Of a stretch of 24,390 nt of DNA, positions 1 to 7,685 are shown in pieces (within the stretch, counting starts at the first letter, position 1; every line of letters begins with the position of its first letter). The stretch is taken from assembly GCA_002427545.1 (NCBI GenBank), contig DIRM01000047.1, positions 14,127-38,516 of the forward strand, read 5' to 3'. A program made the position numbers and the translations under genes. This DNA is from Mageeibacillus sp. UBA5436 (GTDB lineage: Bacteria > Bacillota > Clostridia > Saccharofermentanales > DTU023). A model generated the notes under the pieces. That model was not told the DNA's origin, did not search any database, and saw only the letters and a list, made by a program, of their open reading frames with translations.

Positions 1-292
1 AAGTCCGGGCTTCATAGGGCAAGGGCGCCGGGCAGTTCCCGGTGAGGGTAACCTTAAGGAAAGTGCAACAGAAAATAAACCGCTGAGAAATCAGCAAGGG
101 TGGAATGGTGAGGTAAGAGCTCACCGGCAGCTTGGTAACAAGCTGGCCGTGTAAACCCCGTCCGAAGCAACACCGTGGAGAAACTAATTGTTCCCGCAAG
201 GTTTCGAGGAGGTGGCTTGAACCTAAATGAGAGTTTAGGTCTAGATAGATGATCATCTTTGACAGAACCCGGCTTATAGGTTTACTTGGATC
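1..292 (+). ncRNA. rnpB: RNase P RNA component, 5' truncated by window edge
   Basis: This is the catalytic RNA of ribonuclease P, which removes 5' leaders from pre-tRNAs. The window opens inside the conserved 5' core (AAGTCCGGGCTTCATAGGGC, normally preceded by GAGGA), so only the first ~60-70 nt (P1-P3 region) are missing. Other conserved blocks follow in the right order: GTGCAACAGAAA near 63, GGTAAGAGCTCACCG near 112, and the 3' signature ACAGAACCCGGCTTATAG at 262-279. The layout matches the ancestral A-type by eye. The 3' end near 290-293 is estimated from the usual distance after the last block. No hairpin terminator is evident, only a T-rich run after 291. Confidence 0.95.
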
Positions 293-412
293 TTTATTTT
301 TATGATTAATATGTATCATTTTATTGTAAAAATATAACTACACTTCGAAAAATTTAAAATTGAATTTTTCTTAAATTATTTTCTATAGATATGTTACAAA
401 ATAAAAAGATAA

Positions 413-441
413 TTTTAATGAATATAGGTTTTATGTATAAT
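413..441 (+). promoter_or_regulatory. Possible promoter for the ytxH-like gene
   Basis: A perfect -10 hexamer TATAAT lies at 436-441, with a weak -35 (TTTTAA, 413-418) at 17-bp spacing. It is about 48 bp upstream of the start codon at 490. In such AT-rich DNA a -10 alone is weak evidence, so this is tentative. Confidence 0.4.
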
Positions 442-489
442 TAAAAGAAGCAATAGAGCTGATAATAGTATCTGAAAGGAGATATTTTT

Positions 490-870
490 ATGAGAGATAT
501 GTTAGGAGATTTATTCGGTTATCAAAAAAAAGAAAAAGCAAGAGCTAATGTTGTTATTGGCGCTTTGACTGGTGTCTTAATTGGTGTTGCCGCTGGTTTA
601 TTAGTCGCCCCACAATCAGGTGAAGAAACTCGTGGTTGTATCAAACAAGCAGCAGGAGAAGGCTATGACAAAGCAAAAGAAACTTCGCTAAAAGCAGTTG
701 ATTTTGTTAAGGAAAAAGGACAGGAAGTTATCGGTAAATTTCATCAGGCAAAAGATGAGTTTGAAGAAGAATTAAGCGAAGATATTGCTAAAGCTGCAGA
801 AGAATTAGCAGATATGGCAGGAGAAGTAGAAGAAGCAACAGAAGAAGTATCCGAAGAAGCAAAAGCTTAA
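490..870 (+). CDS. YtxH-like general stress / envelope protein
   Basis: This 126-residue protein resembles the YtxH family of Gram-positive bacteria, small membrane-anchored proteins linked to general stress in Bacillus; their molecular role is unknown. Residues ~21-42 form one hydrophobic Gly/Ala-rich segment (VVIGALTGVLIGVAAGLLVA), followed at once by the typical PQSGEETR motif. The rest is a highly charged, Glu/Lys/Ala-rich helix that is probably coiled coil. The start is supported by GAAAGGAG about 8 nt upstream of the ATG. The DUF948-like gene follows 22 bp later and a terminator closes the pair, so the two are probably one transcription unit. The same pairing occurs as ytxG-ytxH in Bacillus. 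Confidence 0.85.
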   Translation: MRDMLGDLFGYQKKEKARANVVIGALTGVLIGVAAGLLVAPQSGEETRGCIKQAAGEGYDKAKETSLKAVDFVKEKGQEVIGKFHQAKDEFEEELSEDIAKAAEELADMAGEVEEATEEVSEEAKA

Positions 871-892
871 TTAAAGATAGTGTTGGTGGATT

Positions 893-1399
893 ATGCCTTT
901 TATTTTATTGAGCGAAGTAACTGTCAATTTGAATGAATTTATGAATATTTTGATTGGCATTGCGGGGATTGTTGCCCTAATTGCTTTGACAATATTCCTT
1001 TTTAATTTGTCTAATATGGTTAAAAAAATCAAAAATATGCTTGATGAATCTGCATTACCTATTAGTCAAACTATAAATCAATTGCCAGAAGTTATTAAAA
1101 AAGCTGATAAAAGCTTGGAAGATATTAATACGATTACAGAATCAGCGGCTAAAAATGTTCCAGAAATGTTAGATGATGTGAATACAGCAACATCAGCTCT
1201 AGGGACAAGCGTAGAATCCGTAGCTAAAACAACGACAAATTTAGTGGATGGTGTTGATGGTACAGTTAGTGGCATTAAACGTGGTGCAAATAAGTTAGCA
1301 TCCAATTTGAATATAACTGGTTTCATTACACTTTTAGGACAAATTTCAGCTGTGATGAAAGTAATTAAAAAATTCAAAAAAAAGAAAAAAAGGAAATAA
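893..1399 (+). CDS. DUF948 / YtxG-like membrane-anchored coiled-coil protein
   Basis: A 168-residue protein with one transmembrane helix at about residues 18-40 (IGIAGIVALIALTIFLFNLS). A long amphipathic region follows, with regularly spaced Asn/Thr/Val positions, resembling DUF948 proteins, and the C-terminus is extremely basic (ending KKFKKKKKRK). The basic tail could contact nucleic acid or anionic lipid, but that is inference. The start at 893 has GGTGG a few bases upstream. The gene sits 22 bp after the ytxH-like gene, and the pair resembles the ytxG/ytxH partnership of Bacillus, whose biochemical function is unresolved. Family assignment is by overall architecture and context, because DUF948 has no short diagnostic motif I can point to. 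Confidence 0.7.
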   Translation: MPFILLSEVTVNLNEFMNILIGIAGIVALIALTIFLFNLSNMVKKIKNMLDESALPISQTINQLPEVIKKADKSLEDINTITESAAKNVPEMLDDVNTATSALGTSVESVAKTTTNLVDGVDGTVSGIKRGANKLASNLNITGFITLLGQISAVMKVIKKFKKKKKRK

Positions 1400-1436
1400 T
1401 AATTTAACACAAATCAATTATTTAATTTGCTTTGTT

Positions 1437-1467
1437 AGAGTGAGTTCATCTTGAGCTCACTCTTTTT
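1437..1467 (+). terminator. Rho-independent terminator after the YtxG/YtxH-like pair
   Basis: An 8-bp perfect stem, AGAGTGAG (1437-1444) with CTCACTCT (1456-1463), closes an 11-nt loop and runs into a five-T tract (1463-1467). It lies 38 bp after the stop at 1399. Confidence 0.9.
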
Positions 1468-1555
1468 AATTCTATTTTAATAGTTGAATATTAATTATTT
1501 TGCTATGATATACATTGAAAAAATTATAAATGAATAAATTAGTGAGGAATATATA

Positions 1556-4408
1556 ATGGACTCTGTTGAGACAATAATGCATAAAAATGAGAATTTAAAG
1601 AAAAAAAAGAAAAATCGAGCAATATATTTTTTCTTAGCTGCATTCTTTGTTCCCTTGTTGATTATGATTATAAGTTATGCCGTACAAGAGGTTTATCCTT
1701 TTGGTGACAGACATATTTTAACAGTTGATTTATTTCATCAATATGCTCCTTTTTTGAGAGAATTAAGAAATAAAATCATAACAGGCGATTCTTTGTTTTA
1801 TACTTGGACTGGTGGTCTAGGTTTCAATTTTTTTGCTGTTATTACTTATTATTTAGCAAGTCCTTTCAATTTACTATTATTGTTTTTCAAGGACAGTCAA
1901 TTATCTGATGCTGTTTTACTAATAACTATATTGAAAATAGCAAGTGCAAGTCTAAGTTTTTATATTTATGCTTATAAAAAATACAGGAGACATGATTTAT
2001 TTCAACTGGCAATCAGTTTTGCCTATTCTTTATCTGCCTATTCTATTGCATATTCATGGAATATAATGTGGTTGGATACCATTGTTTTATTACCAATCGT
2101 TATATTGGGATTAAATTATCTGATACAAGGAAAATCTGCAAAAATATATATTATTAGTTTAAGTTTAATTTTAATAACAAATTATTATACGGCATTTTTT
2201 GCTTGTATTTTTATATTTTTCTATTATTTTGTTTTATATGTTGACATCAGCGAAGAAAATAAAATTAATTTTCAAAAAAATAAGCATAAAGGAAGGCAAA
2301 CTTTTCTTAAATTTGGCGGCTATTCATTATTTTCAGCAGCCATTGCTGCAATAACTCTATTGCCAACAGCATATGCATTAATGGAAACATCTGCCGTTGG
2401 AGATACGTTTCCTGATTCTTTTAGCTTTTTTGAACCTTTCATTGATTATATTCGCCGTTTATTGATCCTTGCTCCACTTTCAATTCGTGATGGTATGCCT
2501 AATATATATATGGGCGTAATTGTTTTATTATTTGTTCCTTATTTCTTTATGAATAATAGAATTAGTCTAAAACGAAAATATGCTCATTCATTTTTATTAT
2601 TCTTTTTAATGGTTAGTTTGAATAATAATGTTTTAAACTATATTTGGCATGGTTTACACTATCCGAATCAATTGCCTTTTAGAAATTCTTTTGTTTTAGT
2701 TTTTTTATTATGTCAAATGACCTTAGATTCTTATAAACATTGGTCTATTCGCAAAATTCCTTTTGTTAACATTGAAAATGAAGATTTGATGGGAAATCAA
2801 AAATTAGAACAAAAATATCAAAAATCACCGTGGGTTATACTATTTTCAATTTGTCTTTTAGTTCTACTTTTGCTGCAAAAGATAGATTTAGACACGTATT
2901 CTTCAGAAATGATTATTTCATCAATTTTACTATTATTTATTTATGCGGTTATTTTAAATTCTGCCAAAAACAAGGGAATAAATAGAAATTTTATATCTGT
3001 CCTTTTGTTTATTATTATGACAATGGAATTATTGATGAACAGTATTATTGGTATCAATTTTATCGCTGATAATGAGTATTATGGAATGCGCGATGGTTAT
3101 AAAGCAGGCGAATATGCTGATTCTATTCATCAAAGAGTGGAACAGATTAAAGACAATAATATTAATAGTCGAGCTGCATTATGGCCGGATAAAACAGTTA
3201 ATGATCCCATGCTCTATGGATATCCAGGTTTAACTATTTTTGCTTCAACTTATAGAGAAGAACCTGTTGAATTTTTCGAAAATTTAGGTTATGACAGCAA
3301 CAGTATCAATAGTTATCAAAATACTGGATCTAATATTATTATGGATTCTTTATTAGGCATTGAATATAAAATTACAGCAGTTGATCGAGACGAACAAATA
3401 TCATTTTATAATTTAATTGATGAAGATGATCAAACTATACTTTATCAAAACCCATATGTCTTGCCCATGATTTATGCTATACCAGACTCTGCGGTAAACA
3501 TTAATTTGAATGGCAATATTTCTGCTCTAAAAAATCAAAAATCTTTAATACAAGCTTTCTCAGGCAATCAGGATATGTTGGAAATAGTTGATCCTAAATT
3601 AAGTCTTGGTCTTGGAAATCAAATAGAAAATTTATCAGGCAATAAATATTCTGTAAAAAAAGAATCAGATTATGATGGAGAGAGATATTTTAGTTTTGAT
3701 ATAACAGCAGAAGAAGCAGGATATTACACATTATCTTGGCAAACGAATAGTCTTAAATTTAGTACCGTTAATTGGCAGATGGTTAATGATTCATCAATGG
3801 ATACCATAAATAATGATTTAGACAATCAATCAAATGAAAATACAAATGCCATATTATCAGAAGTATCTACAGAGAAGACACAATTAAGCAGAAAAGATAA
3901 TTCACTCTCTGATATAGGGTATTTAGAAAAGAATCAAACGGTGAGAGTCACTTTTACATTATCAGAAAATAGTTCCGATAATGGTAATATCACTGTAGAA
4001 GCAGCAAGAATTAACCAAGATTTGTTTGAAAGTTTTATTCGAAATTTAAAAGAAAATTCAGTAAATCCAGAGTATATAAAAGCAAATCATTTGGAAGCAA
4101 ATATTACAATGCCAAAATCAGGATATGTTTTGATGACAAGCACTTATGATTCATCTTGGAAAGCAAAAGTTAATGGAAAAAAAGTTAAAATCGAATCCTT
4201 TGATGATGCTTTAATTTTAATACCTGTAGAAGAAGGAGAAAATTTCATAGACATGGAATTTATTCCACGTGGATTTAAGCTTGGTGCAAGCATATCAGTC
4301 GTCAGTTTAATAACTGGTATCACAATTGATTTATGGTTCAGAAGAAAAAAACAAAAAAATCATGTCAATTCAGATGATAAATCTACTATTAAACAAATTC
4401 AAAATTGA
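1556..4408 (+). CDS. YfhO-family polytopic membrane protein (probable GT-C glycosyltransferase)
   Basis: This 950-residue protein matches the YfhO family (PF09586). The N-terminal helix near residues 24-45 is followed by the conserved acidic loop PFGDRHILTVDLFHQY and a WTGGLGFNFF segment, both typical of the family. About a dozen hydrophobic segments fill residues 24-500. The C-terminal ~400 residues are mostly hydrophilic and presumably extracellular, and a final helix near 915-935 precedes a basic cytoplasmic tail. In Bacillus and Listeria, YfhO-type proteins are implicated in glycosylating teichoic or lipoteichoic acids with lipid-linked sugars; the substrate here is unknown. The ATG at 1556 follows GTGAGGA. 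The gene stands alone after a terminator, and its stop codon overlaps the -35 box of the tRNA promoter. No csbB- or gtcA-like partner is in the window. Confidence 0.85.
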   Translation: MDSVETIMHKNENLKKKKKNRAIYFFLAAFFVPLLIMIISYAVQEVYPFGDRHILTVDLFHQYAPFLRELRNKIITGDSLFYTWTGGLGFNFFAVITYYLASPFNLLLLFFKDSQLSDAVLLITILKIASASLSFYIYAYKKYRRHDLFQLAISFAYSLSAYSIAYSWNIMWLDTIVLLPIVILGLNYLIQGKSAKIYIISLSLILITNYYTAFFACIFIFFYYFVLYVDISEENKINFQKNKHKGRQTFLKFGGYSLFSAAIAAITLLPTAYALMETSAVGDTFPDSFSFFEPFIDYIRRLLILAPLSIRDGMPNIYMGVIVLLFVPYFFMNNRISLKRKYAHSFLLFFLMVSLNNNVLNYIWHGLHYPNQLPFRNSFVLVFLLCQMTLDSYKHWSIRKIPFVNIENEDLMGNQKLEQKYQKSPWVILFSICLLVLLLLQKIDLDTYSSEMIISSILLLFIYAVILNSAKNKGINRNFISVLLFIIMTMELLMNSIIGINFIADNEYYGMRDGYKAGEYADSIHQRVEQIKDNNINSRAALWPDKTVNDPMLYGYPGLTIFASTYREEPVEFFENLGYDSNSINSYQNTGSNIIMDSLLGIEYKITAVDRDEQISFYNLIDEDDQTILYQNPYVLPMIYAIPDSAVNINLNGNISALKNQKSLIQAFSGNQDMLEIVDPKLSLGLGNQIENLSGNKYSVKKESDYDGERYFSFDITAEEAGYYTLSWQTNSLKFSTVNWQMVNDSSMDTINNDLDNQSNENTNAILSEVSTEKTQLSRKDNSLSDIGYLEKNQTVRVTFTLSENSSDNGNITVEAARINQDLFESFIRNLKENSVNPEYIKANHLEANITMPKSGYVLMTSTYDSSWKAKVNGKKVKIESFDDALILIPVEEGENFIDMEFIPRGFKLGASISVVSLITGITIDLWFRRKKQKNHVNSDDKSTIKQIQN

Positions 4409-4433
4409 CAATAAAAGTTTACTTTGTTATATT
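4405..4433 (+). promoter_or_regulatory. Consensus sigma-A promoter for the tRNA pair
   Basis: A perfect -35 (TTGACA, 4405-4410) and a near-perfect -10 (TATATT, 4428-4433) are separated by exactly 17 bp. Transcription should start near 4440, only ~7 nt before the tRNA-Leu sequence. The -35 box overlaps the TGA stop codon of the yfhO-like gene (4406-4408). Confidence 0.85.
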
Positions 4434-4446
4434 TATTTAGTGATTC

Positions 4447-4533
4447 GCCGGAGTGTCGGAATCGGCAGACGAGATAGACTCAAAATCTGTTGTCCGCAAG
4501 GGCGTATGGGTTCAAGTCCCATCTCCGGCACCA
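4447..4533 (+). tRNA. tRNA-Leu(CAA)
   Basis: The acceptor stem GCCGGAG (4447-4453) pairs with CTCCGGC (4523-4529), followed by discriminator A and an encoded CCA (4531-4533). The anticodon stem ATAGA/TCTGT carries loop CTCAAAA, giving anticodon CAA, which reads UUG. The long variable arm is typical of class II leucine tRNA, and the T loop TTCAAGT is intact. A37 next to A36 makes it a candidate substrate for the MiaA/MiaB pair in this window. Confidence 0.97.
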
Positions 4534-4560
4534 TTTAAGTCAATCTTAAATAAATCTTAT

Positions 4561-4635
4561 AGGGGAGTGGCTCAATGGTAGAGCAACGGTCTCCAAAACC
4601 GTCGGTTGCGGGTTCGACTCCTGTCTCCCCTGCCA
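4561..4635 (+). tRNA. tRNA-Trp(CCA)
   Basis: The acceptor stem AGGGGAG (4561-4567) pairs with CTCCCCT (4625-4631), followed by discriminator G and an encoded CCA (4633-4635). The anticodon loop CTCCAAA gives anticodon CCA, for UGG (Trp). The D arm GGCTCAATGGTAGAGC and T loop GGTTCGACTCC are standard. It lies 27 bp after tRNA-Leu and shares its promoter. UGA acts as a stop throughout the window, consistent with a CCA rather than UCA anticodon. Confidence 0.97.
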
Positions 4636-4664
4636 AATCCTGATAATTTTATCAGGATTTTTTT
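4635..4664 (+). terminator. Rho-independent terminator of the tRNA operon
   Basis: The stem AAATCCTGAT pairs with ATCAGGATTT around an AT-rich loop and is followed by a T run ending at 4664. It begins right at the last base of tRNA-Trp. Confidence 0.9.
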
Positions 4665-4814
4665 ATTTCTTTATAATGTATAGTTTTTAGATGTTGGGAT
4701 TATGTATTAAAAATGTAATCTGTTCGTAATGCAATTCTCGTTTTATTAATTTAAATTCTGGTAGATTAAGATGCTTTCCGTTATAATGGATTTTGTTAAG
4801 TTTGAGGATATTTA

Positions 4815-5459
4815 ATGTATATAGTATATATCATAATTTTAATCACAAGTTTATTTTTGACCTTTTATGGGAACTTAAGTCCTTGGCTGGGTTTACCTTT
4901 ATTGTTGTTTGCAGTAGGAGGTATTGCTTTAGATTTAAAAAATTATTTTAAGACTAATGTTAATTGCAATCAATTACGTAAAGATAAAAAATTAAAATGG
5001 ATTGGAAAATTTTCTTTAGTTGAAGGCTTTAACCTTGTTCCAAATCAAAATGTTTTATTCGGATTAACGCGACGAGATTCATTGTTACTTATTTCGGCTC
5101 AACAAGAAAATCAAATTGAAATACAAAATATTGAGGGTATGCTTGAAATTAAAGGCAAAGATTTATTGAAATTATCGGATGATCGCTTGCGTCTTTTTTT
5201 AAATAGAGAGTCAACTGCTCCGGTATTTGGAAATATAAGAAATCTTATTCAAGATGCTAGTAATTTAAAAAATCAAAAAGTTATAATTATTTCTTTAAAA
5301 CCTCGTACTGAAGAATTTCACAACAAACGTATGAATAATGATTTAATTATTCTTATTTTAGCATTTGATTGTGTAAATTTTCAAAAATTTACTCAAAGTC
5401 CAGAAATACGAAATAAAATATATATTTATAATAAAAAGATTGAAAAAAGAAATGATTAA
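4815..5459 (+). CDS. Unknown protein with two N-terminal transmembrane helices
   Basis: I do not recognise this 214-residue protein. Residues ~2-18 and ~22-40 are hydrophobic and probably form a membrane hairpin. The remaining ~170 residues are soluble and mixed in charge, with a motif-poor sequence (an LTRRDSLLLISA strand and later VIIISLKPR and LIILILAFD strands), suggesting an alpha/beta or beta-rich cytoplasmic domain. GAGG lies ~9 nt before the ATG, and a TATAAT at 4782-4787 could be its -10, although no good -35 is visible. It precedes the moxR gene by 68 bp on the same strand, so it may belong to that operon as an accessory membrane component. That role is inferred from position only. 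Confidence 0.75.
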   Translation: MYIVYIIILITSLFLTFYGNLSPWLGLPLLLFAVGGIALDLKNYFKTNVNCNQLRKDKKLKWIGKFSLVEGFNLVPNQNVLFGLTRRDSLLLISAQQENQIEIQNIEGMLEIKGKDLLKLSDDRLRLFLNRESTAPVFGNIRNLIQDASNLKNQKVIIISLKPRTEEFHNKRMNNDLIILILAFDCVNFQKFTQSPEIRNKIYIYNKKIEKRND

Positions 5460-5527
5460 AAAGATATAAATTTTGATACAAATACACAGAAAATAATAAA
5501 ATAAAATTCAAGAGAAAGATATAAAAC

Positions 5528-6481
5528 ATGGAAAATTTAGATGCACAAAAATTTAGAGCATTATGCAACAGAATTGAAGATAATATTAATCGTGTAATGA
5601 TTGGTAAAAAGAATGTTATTGATCTTTTACTGATTGCATTAACAGCTGGAGGGCATGTTTTAATAGAAGATGTCCCAGGTATTGGTAAAACAACCTTGGT
5701 TTCTGCTGTAGCAAAGTCTCTGAATTTATCTTTTAAGCGTATTCAATTTACGCCAGATTTAATGCCTTCAGATGTTACTGGCTTTAACTTATTTAATCAA
5801 AAAACTGGAAATTTTGAATTCCAACCAGGGGCTGTGATGAGTCAAATCGTATTAGCAGATGAAATCAATCGAACTTCGCCCAAAACACAATCTGCTTTAT
5901 TAGAAGTTATGCAAGAGAATCAAGTGACAGTGGACGGTGTTTCTTATCAAGTTCCAGAGCCTTTTATCGTTCTAGCTACACAAAATCCAGTGGATCATGT
6001 AGGTACGTATCCATTGCCAGAAGCGCAATTAGACCGTTTTATGTTGAAAATAGACTTAGGTTATCCAAGTGTTGCTGAAGAAGTAGAAATTTTACAATTA
6101 TATTCTAATGATTCTGAAGTTCCTGATTTACAAGCAATAGCTGATAGTGATGATGTCATGTGGATGCGTAATCAATCGCAAATGGTACATTGTGCAAAAT
6201 CAGTTATGCGCTATATTAGTGAATTAACAGCAGCTACAAGAAGACACCCCGATATTAAATTAGGGGCAAGTCCAAGAGCTTCAAAAATGTTAATGCAAGC
6301 TGCTAAAAGTCAGGCTTTATTAATGGGTAGAGAATATGTCAGACCTGATGATGTACAAGCTTTAGCAATTAATGTCTTATCTCATCGTATTACACTTAAT
6401 CCAGAAAGCCGCCTCAAGAGAATAACAGAGGAAGATGCCATTAACTCTGTACTTAAACAGGTGCCCGTTCCGGAGAGATAA
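5528..6481 (+). CDS. MoxR-family AAA+ ATPase
   Basis: This 317-residue protein has the full length of the MoxR family of AAA+ ATPases, chaperone-like proteins that help mature or activate partner complexes. Walker A is DVPGIGKTT (residues 48-56, Lys54). Walker B is IVLADEIN (Asp111, Glu112). Sensor 1 is LATQNP (149-154), followed by the family hallmark GTYPLPEAQLDRF with the arginine-finger candidate Arg170. A C-terminal lid domain with a GASPRA motif (sensor 2 region) follows. The Shine-Dalgarno is weak. The next gene (DUF58) starts 2 bp after the stop, which indicates translational coupling. MoxR, DUF58 and transglutaminase genes very often occur together; a joint role in assembling or remodelling envelope proteins is suspected, but the substrate is unknown. 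Confidence 0.95.
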   Translation: MENLDAQKFRALCNRIEDNINRVMIGKKNVIDLLLIALTAGGHVLIEDVPGIGKTTLVSAVAKSLNLSFKRIQFTPDLMPSDVTGFNLFNQKTGNFEFQPGAVMSQIVLADEINRTSPKTQSALLEVMQENQVTVDGVSYQVPEPFIVLATQNPVDHVGTYPLPEAQLDRFMLKIDLGYPSVAEEVEILQLYSNDSEVPDLQAIADSDDVMWMRNQSQMVHCAKSVMRYISELTAATRRHPDIKLGASPRASKMLMQAAKSQALLMGREYVRPDDVQALAINVLSHRITLNPESRLKRITEEDAINSVLKQVPVPER

Positions 6482-6482
6482 A

Positions 6483-7685
6483 ATGATCAGACCAAGATTT
6501 ATATTCTGGTTATTAGCAATTTTCACCTGCTTTCTATTTAATAATTTAGCACAACATATAATAATGATGATTTTAATGGTGCTTCTATTAATGTTACCAA
6601 TATTTTCCGTCATTCATAGTTTTTGGATGAAACGAAAAATATCCGTTAATATTTCAGTAAAAAATGAATATATTAATCGTGGTCAAAATGCAGTATGGGA
6701 CTTTAATTTTAAAAATTTAAGTAAGATGCAAGCCATCTACATACAAATTGTTGCCAGATTTCCAGAAATCATTAATAAAGGAAAAACTTTAAAAGCAGAA
6801 GTTTTAATTCCTCAACATTCAACACGAACTATTCGAATATCTGCAAAAACTGCTTATTCTGGCCCTTTTAATATCAATGACATTTCGGTTTATGCTAATG
6901 ATATTTTTGGATTTTTTAGAATAAAATTGTTTTCTAAAGACCTAGAAATACCGGATATTATAGTTTTACCTAAAGAAGATAGTTCGTCTAATTATAAAAA
7001 ATATTTGAGCAATCAATTAGAAGCAGGCGAATTTCCAGCGGGCAAAAGCCAAATATTACTGGATGAAATTGATCGTTTTAGAAGCATGGAACCTGGCGAT
7101 TCATTAAAATTAATTCATTGGAAATTATCAGCAAGAATGCAAGATTGGATAGTTAAAGAATTTGATAAAGAGGATGATCGTTCGGTTACAGTTCTTTTAA
7201 ATTTACCTGAAATTAAATTTGACTCTAATCAAGATCTGTCAAATATCTTAAAAATGCGCAATTTTATTTTAGATCATGCCTATACAGCTATGCAAATATT
7301 CTTAAGTAACAGAGCTACAGTACGTTTAAAAACTTATCAACCGGAACGAGTAGAAGAAGAAGCTATCCATATGGATGAAATTGATCTTTTGAAAAAACAA
7401 TTAGCTTTTATTCCGTTTGAAAAAGTTGTCGATTTTAATGAGCAATTAGCTGATGAACAATATGACAATGAACAAAATCTAATCTACCTTTTAACATATC
7501 AAGTAGATGATGCTTTGATAGCACAATTGAAAAATTTAAGAGCTAAGATAGGCGCCATGCTTTTAGTGTATGTTATTGATCAAGAAGCAAATATGGATTT
7601 AATCCAAAATCAAATTAAACAGTTAACAACACTTGGCATCAATGTTGAAATTGCAAAAACACATGAGGTGAATGTTTATGAATAA
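6483..7685 (+). CDS. DUF58 membrane protein
   Basis: This 400-residue DUF58 protein begins at the ATG at 6483, supported by GGAGAG just upstream; an in-frame start at 6435 lies inside moxR and lacks such a site. Two N-terminal hydrophobic segments (about residues 5-20 and 24-42) anchor it. A beta-rich domain follows, then the family core near residues 193-225, with EIDRFRSMEPGDSLKLIHWK and SARMQDWIVKEFD. DUF58 proteins often resemble von Willebrand A folds and travel with MoxR ATPases, but their biochemical role is not established. The gene overlaps the next one by 8 bp (7678-7685), so moxR, DUF58 and transglutaminase look like one coupled unit. Confidence 0.93.
   Translation: MIRPRFIFWLLAIFTCFLFNNLAQHIIMMILMVLLLMLPIFSVIHSFWMKRKISVNISVKNEYINRGQNAVWDFNFKNLSKMQAIYIQIVARFPEIINKGKTLKAEVLIPQHSTRTIRISAKTAYSGPFNINDISVYANDIFGFFRIKLFSKDLEIPDIIVLPKEDSSSNYKKYLSNQLEAGEFPAGKSQILLDEIDRFRSMEPGDSLKLIHWKLSARMQDWIVKEFDKEDDRSVTVLLNLPEIKFDSNQDLSNILKMRNFILDHAYTAMQIFLSNRATVRLKTYQPERVEEEAIHMDEIDLLKKQLAFIPFEKVVDFNEQLADEQYDNEQNLIYLLTYQVDDALIAQLKNLRAKIGAMLLVYVIDQEANMDLIQNQIKQLTTLGINVEIAKTHEVNVYE

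Noticed and set aside
1078..1410. Minus-strand open frame opposite the DUF948-like gene
   Set aside because: It is the mirror of a real gene; the Phe/Leu-rich start comes from the poly-Lys tail on the other strand.
3048..3233. Short plus-strand open frame inside the yfhO-like gene
   Set aside because: It lies wholly within a conserved gene in another frame and has no ribosome binding site.
4326..4538. Open reading frame running from the yfhO 3' end through tRNA-Leu
   Set aside because: It overlaps a complete tRNA gene and the end of a conserved gene in another frame; no Shine-Dalgarno and no family resemblance.
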